NCBI RefSeq assembly: GCF_003417535.1
Contig: NZ_QVLS01000017.1
Coordinates: forward strand, 1-64,000
Direction of reading: 5' to 3'
Origin: Hydrogenophaga borbori
GTDB lineage: Bacteria; Pseudomonadota; Gammaproteobacteria; Burkholderiales; Burkholderiaceae_C
Length of the DNA: 64,000 nt
The notes under the pieces are model-generated. The model worked only from the letters and a program-made list of their open reading frames with translations, had not been told where the DNA came from and ran no database searches. This document shows positions 50,900 through 60,591 of the stretch, one piece after another (within the stretch, counting starts at the first letter, position 1; each line of letters begins with the position of its first letter). A program made the translations under genes and the position numbers.

Positions 50900-51838
50900 T
50901 CACGACACGGCCTGGTAGTAGATGTTCTGTGGGTGGCGTGCCTGCGCAAAAAAGAACCAGCGCTCGAGCAGCAACCCTGCGGCCTGCGAAACAAACGCCA
51001 AAGGCCAGATGGGCGGGGAGCTGGTGGCCCATGCCCACCCCAGCAGCAACAACGGAATGCCGAAGGCCAGCGCCTGGAAGGCCAGGGGCGTTTTGCGCAT
51101 GACCTGCGCTGTGGCGCCATGAAAGAACTCGCGGGTGTTGAACGAGCCACCGGTCATGCCCATCGACTTCTGCACAACGCGCGCCGCCTGGATGCCCGTG
51201 GCGGACTGTGGCGTGGACTTTGGCTTGAGACGAGCGTTGCGGCGCAGCGAAAGCCCCCGGGTGAACCAGGCCAGTGCAGTCGTGGCGATGGACCAGCCCG
51301 TCACGCTGGATGCAAATGCGCTGTCGCCTGCCAGCGCGCCCAGCGTACCCGACGCTACCAGGCCCGAGGCCAGGCCCAGCAGCGTGTAATTCACAACGGT
51401 GAGTGGATGAGCCCATTCCTGCACGAACCGGATGCAGGCGTAGATCATCGCGGTGCAGTACCACAGCAACAAGGCACCCGGAATGACTAGCGCCGCCAGC
51501 CACGGTGCGGCGGCCGCGGCAGTGGGAGGCTCCGCCAGCGTCGCCCACACAGCCCAGCCGCCCGCCAGCGCCATGAACGCCGGCAGCACGATGACCTCCC
51601 TGGACATCCATGAGGTGCGCCACATCAGGACCGCGCGCCAGGCGCGCATCGGATGGCCGAGATGGAAGAAGGAGGCAACGAGCGCCAGCACCAGCATGCA
51701 TGTGGCCGTCCACAGCATGGGCAGCAGCGCTTCGACTGGCGGCTGGTTGGCCAGGGTAGTCACTGCCAGCACCACCATAAGCCCCTGGGCGGTGCCGGCG
51801 ATGGTGGTGAACAGGATGATGGACAGCGCCGGCTTCAC
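50900..51838 (-). CDS. soeC: DmsC/NrfD-type membrane anchor subunit of the molybdoenzyme (SoeC-like)
   Basis: 312 aa from a GTG that overlaps the iron-sulfur gene's stop. About eight hydrophobic segments are visible, beginning KPALSIILFTTIAGTAQGLM; LVASFFHLGHPMRAWRAV carries the conserved histidine of DmsC-type anchors, and NTREFFHGATAQVMRK is a cytoplasmic loop. The subunit would pass electrons from the cytoplasmic SoeAB to the quinone pool. It is the last gene of the three-gene operon. Confidence 0.82.
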   Translation of the reverse strand: MKPALSIILFTTIAGTAQGLMVVLAVTTLANQPPVEALLPMLWTATCMLVLALVASFFHLGHPMRAWRAVLMWRTSWMSREVIVLPAFMALAGGWAVWATLAEPPTAAAAAPWLAALVIPGALLLWYCTAMIYACIRFVQEWAHPLTVVNYTLLGLASGLVASGTLGALAGDSAFASSVTGWSIATTALAWFTRGLSLRRNARLKPKSTPQSATGIQAARVVQKSMGMTGGSFNTREFFHGATAQVMRKTPLAFQALAFGIPLLLLGWAWATSSPPIWPLAFVSQAAGLLLERWFFFAQARHPQNIYYQAVS

Positions 51839-52530
51839 AGTCGATCCTTTTCCGCGCGAATGGCATCGGGCGCGGGCTGCTTTGTCACCCGCCGGGGCAG
51901 GTACTGGTTGGCGGGCTGGGTCTCCCATTCGGGCATGAGGGCGTAGCCACCGCGCTCCCGGATCGCCTGTGACACCTCTGAATCCGGGTCCTTCACATCG
52001 CCGAACAGCCGCGCGCCGGTGGGGCAGGCCTTCACGCAGGCGGGCTTTCGGTCCTGCGGCGGGAGCAGTTCGTCGTAGATGCGGTCCACGCACAGGGTGC
52101 ACTTGGTCATCACCTTGCGCTCTTCATCGAACTCGCGGGCGCCGTAAGGGCAGGCCCAGCTGCAGTACTTGCAGCCAATGCACTTGTCGTAGTCCACCAG
52201 CACGATGCCGTCGCTCTTGCGCTTATAGCTGGCACCGGTGGGACACACCGGCACGCAGGGGGGCTCTTCGCAATGCAGGCAGCTCTTCGGGAAGTGCACC
52301 GTCTGCGTGTTGGGATAGCTGTCGGCCTCGAAGGTTTGCACCCGGTTGAAGAATGTACCGGTCGGCTGCTCACCGTAGGCGCCCTGGTCGGTCATCGGAC
52401 CCGCAGCCCCCGAGGTGTTCCATTCCTTGCACGAGGTCACGCAGGCATGGCAGCCCACGCACACGTTGAGGTCGATGACCAAGGCGAGCTGAATCGCCAG
52501 CGTCTGGGGTTCGTTCGGGTGTTGGCTCAT
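51835..52530 (-). CDS. soeB: 4Fe-4S ferredoxin subunit of the molybdoenzyme (SoeB/DmsB-like)
   Basis: 231 aa. Four cysteine clusters of the DmsB/NrfC type are visible: CVGCHACVTSCKEWN, CLHCEEPPCVPVCPTGA, CIGCKYCSWACPYGAR and CTLCVDRI...ACVKACPTGA. They hold four 4Fe-4S clusters that wire the catalytic subunit to the membrane anchor. No signal peptide. The ATG overlaps the catalytic gene's stop (ATGA) and the stop overlaps the anchor's GTG, so all three subunits are coupled. Confidence 0.9.
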   Translation of the reverse strand: MSQHPNEPQTLAIQLALVIDLNVCVGCHACVTSCKEWNTSGAAGPMTDQGAYGEQPTGTFFNRVQTFEADSYPNTQTVHFPKSCLHCEEPPCVPVCPTGASYKRKSDGIVLVDYDKCIGCKYCSWACPYGAREFDEERKVMTKCTLCVDRIYDELLPPQDRKPACVKACPTGARLFGDVKDPDSEVSQAIRERGGYALMPEWETQPANQYLPRRVTKQPAPDAIRAEKDRL

Positions 52531-55436
52531 GGCTTTTTCGACAGGATGTGGGTCATGACCCGGCGGCCACTGCGCAGCAGACCCGGAACGCTTGGCACCG
52601 TCCGCACCTGTGGAAAGCTCGCGGCCGGTTCTTCGGGCTGGGCGGGCCGGAGGTTGACGCGAACGTCGTACCAGCCGGCCTGACCGGTGACCGGGTCCGA
52701 ATTGCTGATCTGGCCGCCTGCGAACGGCAACTCCTCCGTGATGAGGTGGTTCATCAGAAATCCCTTGCGCGACTCATCGGCTCCAGGCGCCAGTTGCCAC
52801 GCGCCAGACGCCTTGCCGATCGCGTTCCAGGTCCACACAGTTCCGGGTTCCACTGCGTCGCTGTGGCGCACCATGCAGCGCAGTTCGCCCCAGGCGCTTG
52901 TGACCCAGGCCCAGCCGCCGTCTTCCACGCCGGCCGCTCTGGCCGTCACGGGGTTCACGTGCAGGTAGTTGTGGCTGTGGATCTGGCGCAGCCAGGCGTT
53001 CTGTGAATCCCAGGAGTGGTACATCGCCATGGGCCGCTGGGTGATGGCGGCCAACGGAAACTGCTGGGTGTCCACACACGCGTTTTCCAGCGGTTCGTAC
53101 CAGAACGGCAGCGGGTCGAAATAAGTGGCGATGCGTTCGCGCAGGTGGTCTGGCGGCTGTCGGCCTTTGCTTTTGCCTTGCGCGGCCAGCCGGAACGTTT
53201 GCAGCGTGTCGGAATAGATGGCCAGCTGCACCGGGTCGTTCTTCTGGCGCCAGCCCTTCTCCTTGGCGAAGTCCAGATAAGGCCGGTTCCAGTTGCGCAT
53301 GTACTGCTGGTCCTTGGGCATGTGGTGCTGGAACACGCAGTTGTTCTTCGCGTACATCTCCCACTGGTTTGGGTTGGGCTCGCCGCGCAGATGCTGGGTG
53401 CCGTCCTTGCCCCGCCATCCCATGAGGAAGCCCACACCGGGCTGGGCCTGGAAATTGACCACGAAATCGGGGTAGTCCTTGAACTTGCGCGAGCCGTCTT
53501 CGTTCGTGAAGGCCGGAAATTTCAGGCGCGAAGCCAGCTCGATGAGCACTTCCTGAAATGGCTTGCACTCGCCGGTGGGCTCCACCACGGGAACGCGTAC
53601 CGAGTCCACCGGTCCGTCGAACTCGGAAATCGGTCGGTCGAGCATGCTCATCACGTCGTGCCGCTCCAGATAGGTGGTGTCGGGCAGCACGAGGTCGGCA
53701 AAGGCCACGGTCTCACTCTGGAAGGCATCGCACACCACCAGGAACGGAATCAGGTACTCGCCGTCTTCGCCGCGCGCGTTGAGCTTCTTGCGCACCTCCA
53801 TGGTGTTCATGGTGGAGTTCCAGGCCATGTTCGCCATGAAGATCAATAGCGTGTCGATCTTGTAGGGATCCCCCCGGACGGCATTGGTGATCACGTTGTG
53901 CATCAGTCCGTGGGCCGACAGTGGATGCTCCCAGGAAAAGGCGTGATCGATGCGCAGGGGCGTTCCGTCGGCGCGCACCGCCAGTTCTTCGGGGTTTGCT
54001 GGAAACCCGAGCGGCGCGGCGTTGAGCGGCGTGTTCGGCTTGATCATGTCCGGGTCGTTGAAGGCCCGGTAATTGGGAACGATGTGCCGCGGATAGGGCG
54101 CCTTGTGGCGGAAGCCGCCAGGGGCGTCGATGGTGCCGAGCAAGCTCATCAGCACCGCCAGTGAACGCACCGTCTGGAAGCCGTTGGAATGCGCGGCGAG
54201 CCCGCGCATGGCGTGGAACGCCACGGGCCTGGCCTGGGTGGTTGGGTGCTGCTTGCCCCAGGCGTCGGTCCAGGGAATCGGCAGCTCAAAGGCCTGATGC
54301 AGCGCGGTCTCACCCATCTCGCGCGCCAGCTGGCGAATGCGCTCAGCTGCAATGCCGGTGATGGCCTCGGCCCACTCGGGTGTGTGCTGGCTCACCCGTT
54401 CGCGCAGCAACTGAAACGCCGGCGCCACCCGGGTGCCGTCCGGCAAGGTGTAGTGGCCTTCCAGGGCCAGCGATCGGCCCTCTTCCACGCCTTCGGGGTA
54501 GGCCTGAATCGCGCGCCCGCTGGTCAGGTCCCATGCGAGCTTGTTGTGCGGGTTGCGCCCATCGCCCGGCACACCGGCGGCAGGATCGAAGGCAAACAGA
54601 CCTTCTCGCTCTCCTTCGTCCAGCACCACCAGCTGCGGGGCGTTGGTGAAGCGTTGCAAGAAAGGCCGGTCAACCAGATCGTGCGCGATCAGTTCGTGCA
54701 GCAGCGCCATGAACAGCGCGCCATCGGTACCCGGTCGAATCGGAATCCACTCGTCTGCTATGGCTGAATAGCCGGTGCGAACGGGGTTGATGGAAATGAA
54801 GCGACCACCCGCGCGCTTGAACTTTCCCAGCGCCATCTTCATCGGGTTGCTGTGGTGGTCTTCGGCGGTGCCGATCATCACGAACAGCTTGGCGTGGTCC
54901 AGGTCCGGGCCTCCGAACTCCCAGAAGCTGCCTCCTACCGAATAGATCATGCCGGCGGCCATGTTCACCGAACAGAAGCCGCCGTGCGCAGCGTAGTTGG
55001 GGGTGCCGAATTGGCGCGCAAACAGGCCGGTGAGCGCTTGCATCTGATCGCGACCTGTGAACAGCGCGAATTTCTTGGGGTCGGTGGCGCGCAGGTGGGA
55101 CAGCCGTTTCTCCAGAATGTCGAAAGCGCGCTCCCACGAAATCGGCTCGAACACGCCTTCGCCGCGCTCGCTGCCCGGCTTGCGCAGCAGTGGCTGGGTG
55201 AGTCGGGCCGGCGACACCTGCTTCATGATGCCCGAGCTGCCCTTGGCGCAGATCACCCCCTTGTTTAGCGGGTGGTCGGGATTGCCATCGATGTACCGGA
55301 CCTGCCCGTCGCGCAGGTGCACCCGGATGCCGCAGCGACACGCGCACATGTAGCAGGTCGTCGTCTTCACCTCGGTATCGGCCGTGCTGCTGGCCGCTGG
55401 GTTGTGCACCGGATCGCTTGAGAGGAACTTGAACAT
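52527..55436 (-). CDS. soeA: Molybdopterin oxidoreductase, cytoplasmic sulfite dehydrogenase catalytic subunit (SoeA-like)
   Basis: 969 aa. A 4Fe-4S site (Cys28, Cys31, Cys35, Cys63) precedes the bis-MGD domains; Cys155 in HGGFCSVNMA is the likely Mo ligand. There is no twin-arginine signal, so it stays in the cytoplasm, which separates it from DMSO, polysulfide and arsenate enzymes that are exported. Length, subunit order and the CYMCACRCGIRVHLRDG start agree with SoeA of the SoeABC complex, which oxidises sulfite to sulfate and passes electrons to quinone. The nearby CuyA-like lyase would produce sulfite. An alternative substrate cannot be excluded by sequence alone. Confidence 0.85.
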   Translation of the reverse strand: MFKFLSSDPVHNPAASSTADTEVKTTTCYMCACRCGIRVHLRDGQVRYIDGNPDHPLNKGVICAKGSSGIMKQVSPARLTQPLLRKPGSERGEGVFEPISWERAFDILEKRLSHLRATDPKKFALFTGRDQMQALTGLFARQFGTPNYAAHGGFCSVNMAAGMIYSVGGSFWEFGGPDLDHAKLFVMIGTAEDHHSNPMKMALGKFKRAGGRFISINPVRTGYSAIADEWIPIRPGTDGALFMALLHELIAHDLVDRPFLQRFTNAPQLVVLDEGEREGLFAFDPAAGVPGDGRNPHNKLAWDLTSGRAIQAYPEGVEEGRSLALEGHYTLPDGTRVAPAFQLLRERVSQHTPEWAEAITGIAAERIRQLAREMGETALHQAFELPIPWTDAWGKQHPTTQARPVAFHAMRGLAAHSNGFQTVRSLAVLMSLLGTIDAPGGFRHKAPYPRHIVPNYRAFNDPDMIKPNTPLNAAPLGFPANPEELAVRADGTPLRIDHAFSWEHPLSAHGLMHNVITNAVRGDPYKIDTLLIFMANMAWNSTMNTMEVRKKLNARGEDGEYLIPFLVVCDAFQSETVAFADLVLPDTTYLERHDVMSMLDRPISEFDGPVDSVRVPVVEPTGECKPFQEVLIELASRLKFPAFTNEDGSRKFKDYPDFVVNFQAQPGVGFLMGWRGKDGTQHLRGEPNPNQWEMYAKNNCVFQHHMPKDQQYMRNWNRPYLDFAKEKGWRQKNDPVQLAIYSDTLQTFRLAAQGKSKGRQPPDHLRERIATYFDPLPFWYEPLENACVDTQQFPLAAITQRPMAMYHSWDSQNAWLRQIHSHNYLHVNPVTARAAGVEDGGWAWVTSAWGELRCMVRHSDAVEPGTVWTWNAIGKASGAWQLAPGADESRKGFLMNHLITEELPFAGGQISNSDPVTGQAGWYDVRVNLRPAQPEEPAASFPQVRTVPSVPGLLRSGRRVMTHILSKKP

Positions 55437-55488
55437 CGGCTTATGCTAGGCAGCCTGCAAATTCGCGTATCGGATAATTTCGCTCGCC

Positions 55489-56385
55489 GTGAACCAAAAA
55501 ATCGATCAACGACTGAGGCTTACGCTGCGCCAGCTGGAGGTTTTTGCGGCCGTTGCACGGGGTGGCACCACGCGAGCCGCCGCTGACGAAATCTCCCGAT
55601 CCCAATCGGCCGCGAGCAACGCGCTGGGCGAGCTGGAGTCGGCGCTGGGGGTGCAGTTGTTCGACCGTGTGGGCAAGAAGCTGGTGATCAACGAGAACGG
55701 GCGTGCCTTGCTGCCACGTGCGGCCACGGTGCTGGAACAGGCGGCGGACACCGAGATGCTGTTCACGGCCGAGCACGCCGCACCGCTAAGGCTTGCTTCC
55801 AGCTACACCGTTGGCGAATACCTGCTGCCGGAACTCATTGCGCGGTGGAAAAGCGATCACCCCCACTGCCGGGTGCTGGTGGATATCGCCAACACGCACG
55901 ACGTGTTCGAACGCTTGGTGTCGTTTCGCGCCGACATGGGCTTCATCGAGGGAACCCACAGCCATCCCGAACTCACGGTGCGCAAGTGGCGCAGCGACGA
56001 AATCGTGGTGGTTGCCGCTCCCGACCACCCGTTGGCGGGGCGTCGGGTCAGTGCGCGACAGCTGGCCCAGGCCACGTGGGTACTGCGTGAACCTGGTTCA
56101 GGAACGCGTGAGGCCTCTGACCGCTGGCTGATTCCCCATTTGACGCAAATGGAGGTCGAGCTTGAGTTGGGCAGCAACGAAGCGGTCAAGCGTGTGGTGG
56201 CTGCGGGGCTGGGTCTGGGCTGCCTGTCGCGCCTGGCCGTGCAGGAAGCGATTGCCGAAGGGTGGCTGGTCGAACTGCACACCACGCTCCCGGCGATGCA
56301 GCGCACCTTATCCATTGTGCTGCACCGGGCGAAGAAGCTGGGCGATACCGCCAATGGCTTCTTGCGCCATTGCATGCGCGCTTGA
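55489..56385 (+). CDS. LysR-family regulator, CysL-like
   Basis: 298 aa from the GTG at 55489. The helix-turn-helix is RQLEVFAAVARGGTTRAAAD then SRSQSAASNALGELESALGV; the effector domain shows LRLASSYTVGEYLLPELIAR and GSGTREASDRWLIPHL, typical of the CysL/CbbR branch. It diverges from soeA (52-base spacer) and precedes the cuyA-like gene, so it probably regulates sulfite-related genes on one or both sides. Effector unknown; sulfite or cysteate are reasonable guesses. Confidence 0.9.
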   Translation: MNQKIDQRLRLTLRQLEVFAAVARGGTTRAAADEISRSQSAASNALGELESALGVQLFDRVGKKLVINENGRALLPRAATVLEQAADTEMLFTAEHAAPLRLASSYTVGEYLLPELIARWKSDHPHCRVLVDIANTHDVFERLVSFRADMGFIEGTHSHPELTVRKWRSDEIVVVAAPDHPLAGRRVSARQLAQATWVLREPGSGTREASDRWLIPHLTQMEVELELGSNEAVKRVVAAGLGLGCLSRLAVQEAIAEGWLVELHTTLPAMQRTLSIVLHRAKKLGDTANGFLRHCMRA

Positions 56386-56646
56386 ACAGGCACGCCGCAA
56401 CGGGGAAGCACAGTCCATCGCGCCGGCATGCAAAGCCCCTTGGGCCGTCGCGGCAGAGCGTTCCGCGATGCTTCTCAAGGCATCGGCCGAGCGCGCTGGA
56501 CAGACACCATTTTGGTGTCGAAAGTCGCCGAAAACACCGGGTCTCGAAATTGCAAGGGTTTGGGTTGACGTTTTTCTCAGTATGCAGAAAACGAAAAATA
56601 AGAGTCGAAAAATCGATTGGACCCCCTCTTATTCCGGGCACATCAT

Positions 56647-56672
56647 CTTTCAAAAGCATCAAATTTTGAAAG
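56647..56672. promoter_or_regulatory. Inverted repeat immediately before the cuyA-like gene
   Basis: CTTTCAAAA and TTTTGAAAG are perfect 9-base arms around 8 bases, ending 6 bases before the ATG at 56679. It occupies the place of the ribosome site, for which no purine-rich sequence is visible. It may be an operator or an RNA hairpin limiting translation. Confidence 0.5.
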
Positions 56673-56678
56673 TTAACG

Positions 56679-57695
56679 ATGGACCTCTCCCTCTTCCCGC
56701 GCATCCGTCTGGGGCATTTCCCCACCCCCCTGGAGCCCATGGGCAACCTCTCGGCGCTGCTCGGCGGGCCGCGCCTGTGGGTCAAGCGTGACGACTGCAC
56801 CGGCCTCTCCACCGGCGGCAACAAAACTCGCAAGCTGGAATACCTCATGGCCGAAGCCGTGGCGGCCCGCGCCACCGTGGTCATCACCCAGGGGGCTACC
56901 CAGTCCAACCATGCTCGGCAGACTGCTGCGGCGGCTGCCCGGCTAGGCATGAAGTGCCACATCCTGCTGGAGGACCGCACCGGCAGCACCGACCCGGACT
57001 ACACCGACAACGGCAACGTGCTGCTGGATCGCCTGCACGGCGCCACGGTGGAACGGCGTCCGGGCGGTGCCGACATGCAACGCGAAATGGAACAGGTGGC
57101 CGAGAAACTGCGTGCCGACGGGTTGCGACCGTATGTCATCCCTGGTGGCGGGTCAAACCCGGTGGGGGCGCTGGGCTACGTGAATGCAGCCTTCGAGCTG
57201 GTGGCACAAGCGGCTTCGCAGGGCATGAAGATCGACTATCTGGTGCACGCCACCGGCAGCTCGGGCACCCAGGCCGGGCTGGTGGCGGGGCTGCATGCCA
57301 TCAACAGCGACATCAAGCTGCTGGGCATCGGCGTGCGCGCACCGCGGGAAAAGCAGGAGTCGATGGTGCACGACCTGGCCTGCCGCACGGCCGAGCACAT
57401 GGGCATGCGCGGTGGCGTTCCACGCGAGTTGGTGGTGGCCAATTGCGACTACGTTGGCCCGGGCTACGGCCTTCCCACGCCAGGCATGCAGGAAGCGGTC
57501 GAAGTGCTGGCGCGCACCGAGGGGCTCCTGCTGGACCCCGTGTATTCCGGCAAAGGCATGGCGGGGCTGATCGATCTGATCCGCAAGGGATATTTCCAGC
57601 CGAAACACAACGTGGTCTTCTTGCACACCGGAGGGTCGGTTGCACTGTTCGGCTACGGTGAGTCGCTGGGGCTCAAGCCAGCGCAGGTCAGCTGA
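56679..57695 (+). CDS. cuyA: PLP-dependent L-cysteate sulfo-lyase / D-cysteine desulfhydrase family
   Basis: 338 aa. The start ([20 protein letters not shown]), [20 protein letters not shown] with the PLP lysine (Lys49), [52 protein letters not shown] and [20 protein letters not shown] follow what I recall of CuyA from Ruegeria. CuyA cleaves L-cysteate to pyruvate, ammonia and sulfite; the related DcyD cleaves D-cysteine. The SoeABC genes on one side and a TRAP transporter on the other favour cysteate. It starts the plus-strand operon. Confidence 0.82.
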   Translation: MDLSLFPRIRLGHFPTPLEPMGNLSALLGGPRLWVKRDDCTGLSTGGNKTRKLEYLMAEAVAARATVVITQGATQSNHARQTAAAAARLGMKCHILLEDRTGSTDPDYTDNGNVLLDRLHGATVERRPGGADMQREMEQVAEKLRADGLRPYVIPGGGSNPVGALGYVNAAFELVAQAASQGMKIDYLVHATGSSGTQAGLVAGLHAINSDIKLLGIGVRAPREKQESMVHDLACRTAEHMGMRGGVPRELVVANCDYVGPGYGLPTPGMQEAVEVLARTEGLLLDPVYSGKGMAGLIDLIRKGYFQPKHNVVFLHTGGSVALFGYGESLGLKPAQVS

Positions 57696-57769
57696 TCGGC
57701 CGCTCCCCCGAGGGGTGCAGACGATCGGGTTCGGGGTTTGTTCATGGTTCATCAACAGGAGACATCTAA

Positions 57770-58768
57770 ATGAAAAAGACCACGGTTCGCACGCTGCTGC
57801 GTTATTCCCTTTTGGCGGGTGCCGCCGCCGTCATGGCCACCACTGCCCATGCACAAACCACGTTGCGCTTGTCCACCTATGTGAACGAAGTTGACGTCCG
57901 ATACGAGGGTTTCAAGAAATTTGCCGAGCTGGTGAATGCCAAGACCTCTGGCCGGGTCAAGGTGCAGATCTTTGGCTCCTCCACCCTGCACGGCTGGAGC
58001 GAGGGCGTGGACGCCATGCAGGGCGGTGTTGCCGACATCAGCTGGGTGTCGGCCGACAAGCGACTGCCGTGCTACCGGGTCACCTCGCTCTACCCGATGG
58101 CGGTGGACATGAAGAAGCAGATCGAGCTGGACGCTGCCTACGCCGCCTTGATGGCGCCCGAAGCCAACAAGGCGGGACTGGTGCCGCTCATCAACTCCAA
58201 CTATTCCTACGACCAGGAGTGGTGGTTCAAGAATCCCAACACCGACCTGGCCAAGCTCGACGGCAAGCTCGTGCGCTCCATAGGCCCGATGGTGTCGATG
58301 ATGATCGAGACCTGGGGTGGCAAGCCGGTGTTCATTGCGCCCAAGGAAGTGTTCCAGTCGGCCGAGCGCGGCGTGGTGGACGGCATCAACATGGGTGTGG
58401 CCACCTACAGCGCCTGGAAGCTCTGGGGCGTGATGCCGCACATGGTCCAGTCCAACCTGTTCTACGGCAACATCCAGTACATGATGAATAAGCGCAAGTT
58501 CGATGCGCTGTCGCCTGCCGACCAGAAGGCGCTCCAGGCGGCCGCCACCGAGTCCGAGGTGTGGCTCAAGCCGCGCTACGAAGCCTGGGTGGACGCGAGC
58601 ATGGCTGACGCTGTGAAGCAGGGCGGCACCGTGACCAAGATCACCGCCGAGAAGCGCAAGGCCCTGCTGGACAGCGTGGTCGGCAAGTGGACGGGCGAGG
58701 TGGACACCGGTTGCGGGCCTGAGTTGGCTGGCAAGGTGCGCGCCCTGTTCAAGCAGTATTCGCTCTGA
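57770..58768 (+). CDS. TRAP transporter solute receptor (DctP family)
   Basis: 332 aa. A Sec signal (MKKTTVRTLLRYSLLAGAAA, cleavage after AHA) precedes TTLRLSTYVNEVDVRYEGFK. GRVKVQIFGSSTLHGWSEGV and DGKLVRSIGPMVSMMIE follow; in DctP proteins the latter region carries the arginine that binds the substrate carboxylate. It lies 74 bases after the cuyA-like gene and is followed by dctQ and dctM genes, making one uptake system. The likely ligand is cysteate or a similar sulfonated acid, from context. Confidence 0.9.
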   Translation: MKKTTVRTLLRYSLLAGAAAVMATTAHAQTTLRLSTYVNEVDVRYEGFKKFAELVNAKTSGRVKVQIFGSSTLHGWSEGVDAMQGGVADISWVSADKRLPCYRVTSLYPMAVDMKKQIELDAAYAALMAPEANKAGLVPLINSNYSYDQEWWFKNPNTDLAKLDGKLVRSIGPMVSMMIETWGGKPVFIAPKEVFQSAERGVVDGINMGVATYSAWKLWGVMPHMVQSNLFYGNIQYMMNKRKFDALSPADQKALQAAATESEVWLKPRYEAWVDASMADAVKQGGTVTKITAEKRKALLDSVVGKWTGEVDTGCGPELAGKVRALFKQYSL

Positions 58769-58773
58769 AGCCC

Positions 58774-59280
58774 ATGTTGGCAACGATTGAACGGGGCCTG
58801 GAGCGGCTGGCCGGTTGGCTGGCCGCCGCAGGCGCCATCATCATCGTGGTGCAGACCGTCTGGATTTCCTACGGCGTTTTCATGCGTTACGTCGTCGGCA
58901 AGCCTGACGGCACGGTGACAGAAGCCACTGCCTTGCTGCTGTTTCCCGCCGCCTTGCTGGGGCTGGCGTTTGCCCTGCGGGAGGACGCCTACCCCAAGGT
59001 GTCGTTCCTGATCGATGCGCTGGGGCCGCGCGGTCGACAGCTCCTGACGGCGGTCAATTTGGTGCTCATGATCGCCGTGGGGACCTTCTTCTCCATCGCC
59101 GGTATAGAAGCCACTTTCCGAGCCTACGAGTCTGGCACCGCGTCCGAGATTCTGCTTTGGCCGCGCTACCTCTTCTGGGCGCCTGGCGCTCTCGCACTGG
59201 TGGTGTTCACTGTGTATGCCTGCGTGCGCCTTGTGTCGGTGCTCTCCAGCCCGCCGCAGCCCGCTCCTCAACAACGGTAG
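58774..59280 (+). CDS. TRAP transporter small membrane subunit (DctQ family)
   Basis: 168 aa with four hydrophobic segments: GWLAAAGAIIIVVQTVWISY, then ATALLLFPAALLGLAFAL, LLTAVNLVLMIAVGTFFSIA and FWAPGALALVVFTVYACV. Motif VSYGVFMRYV-like (ISYGVFMRYVVGKPDG) is the DctQ signature. It sits 5 bases after the receptor and 9 bases before dctM. It supports assembly of the large permease subunit. Confidence 0.88.
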   Translation: MLATIERGLERLAGWLAAAGAIIIVVQTVWISYGVFMRYVVGKPDGTVTEATALLLFPAALLGLAFALREDAYPKVSFLIDALGPRGRQLLTAVNLVLMIAVGTFFSIAGIEATFRAYESGTASEILLWPRYLFWAPGALALVVFTVYACVRLVSVLSSPPQPAPQQR

Positions 59281-59289
59281 AGGTTTTTC

Positions 59290-60591
59290 ATGGAGTGGTA
59301 CCACGTCGGACTGGGGCTGTTGGCTCTGCTGGTTGTCTTCATCGGGATTGGATTGCCCATTCCCTTTGCGCTGGCATTGGCCTCCATGCCTTTCCTACTG
59401 CACATCCAGGGTTGGTCCACCGCCCTGGTCAGTACGGAGCTCAAACTGTGGGGTGTCTGGATCGACTACGTCTTGCTGGCCGTCCCACTGTTTGTTTTCC
59501 TGGGTGAATTGATCGGGCGGTCCAACATCGGGGCCAACCTTTACCAGCTCATGCACCGGGGTGTGCGGGTGAAGGGCTCAGCCGCGTATGGCAGCATCGC
59601 GGCGTGCGCCGGTTTCGGCGCGGTGTGTGGCTCGTCGATGGTGGGCTCGCTGACCATCGGCGGTGTGGCCCTGCCCGAGATGACCAAGCTCGGCTACAAC
59701 AAGCGGCTGTCGAGTGGTGTGCTGGCTGCGGGGGGCACCCTCAGCGTGCTGATTCCGCCCAGCCTGATCCTGCTGTTCTACGGTATCGTCACCGACACCT
59801 CGATCGGCGAGCTGTTCATCGCGGGCGTCATCCCTGGTCTGCTGCTGACGCTGTTGTTCGCCGTGACCGTTTTCATCTGGGGGCGCATGTACCCCAGCCA
59901 CATCCCCGGCGCGGACAACGCACCACGCCCCTCGGTGCGCGAATTCCTGATTGCTTTCGGCCCGATTTTTCTCATCGGACTGGTCATCACCGTTTCGATC
60001 TACGCCGGCATTGCCACCCCCACGGAAGCCGCGGCGGTGTCGGCGCTGCTGACCACGATCCTCGCGTTTGCCGTAGGGGGCCTGACCGTGCGAGGCTTCA
60101 ACGAAGCCTTGTTTGCCACCATGCGCACCATGGGCTACCTGGGCTTGCTCTTGTCGGCGGGCATCCTTTTCGGCTTCGTGCTGACGTACTACCGGGTGCC
60201 GCAGGAAGTCAGCGAACTGTTCCTGTCCTACAACCTCAGCCCCGTCATGGTGCTGGCCATGGTGATCGTGTTCTACGTCATCCTGGGCATGTTCCTGGAA
60301 CCGGTGTCGATGACCTTCATCACCTTGCCCACCATCTACCCGCTGATGCAAGCAGCGGGTTATGACCTGATCTGGTTTGGCATTGTCTACACCATCACCA
60401 TGGAAATCGCGGTGCTCACACCGCCGGTGGGCTTGAACCTGTATGTCATTCAGGGGATCAGCCGAGGCACCATTCCCATCGGTGACGTGATCAAGGGCTG
60501 CCTGCCGTTCCTGGCCTGCATGGTGTTGCTGATCGCCATGGTGATCGCCATTCCCGGCATTGCCCTGTGGCTGCCCTCGATCATGAAATGA
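59290..60591 (+). CDS. TRAP transporter large permease (DctM family)
   Basis: 433 aa with 12-14 hydrophobic segments. DctM signatures: CAGFGAVCGSSMVGSLTIGG, LAAGGTLSVLIPPSLILLFY, PTEAAAVSALLTTILAF and GMFLEPVSMTFITLPTIYPL. It is the Na+-driven channel of the transporter. Its stop overlaps the hydrolase start (ATGA), so the hydrolase belongs to the same operon. Confidence 0.94.
   Translation: MEWYHVGLGLLALLVVFIGIGLPIPFALALASMPFLLHIQGWSTALVSTELKLWGVWIDYVLLAVPLFVFLGELIGRSNIGANLYQLMHRGVRVKGSAAYGSIAACAGFGAVCGSSMVGSLTIGGVALPEMTKLGYNKRLSSGVLAAGGTLSVLIPPSLILLFYGIVTDTSIGELFIAGVIPGLLLTLLFAVTVFIWGRMYPSHIPGADNAPRPSVREFLIAFGPIFLIGLVITVSIYAGIATPTEAAAVSALLTTILAFAVGGLTVRGFNEALFATMRTMGYLGLLLSAGILFGFVLTYYRVPQEVSELFLSYNLSPVMVLAMVIVFYVILGMFLEPVSMTFITLPTIYPLMQAAGYDLIWFGIVYTITMEIAVLTPPVGLNLYVIQGISRGTIPIGDVIKGCLPFLACMVLLIAMVIAIPGIALWLPSIMK

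Noticed and set aside
52527..55436. DMSO, polysulfide or arsenate reductase catalytic subunit
   Set aside because: Those are normally exported with a twin-arginine signal, which is absent here; subunit order and context fit SoeABC better, though substrate is not proven.
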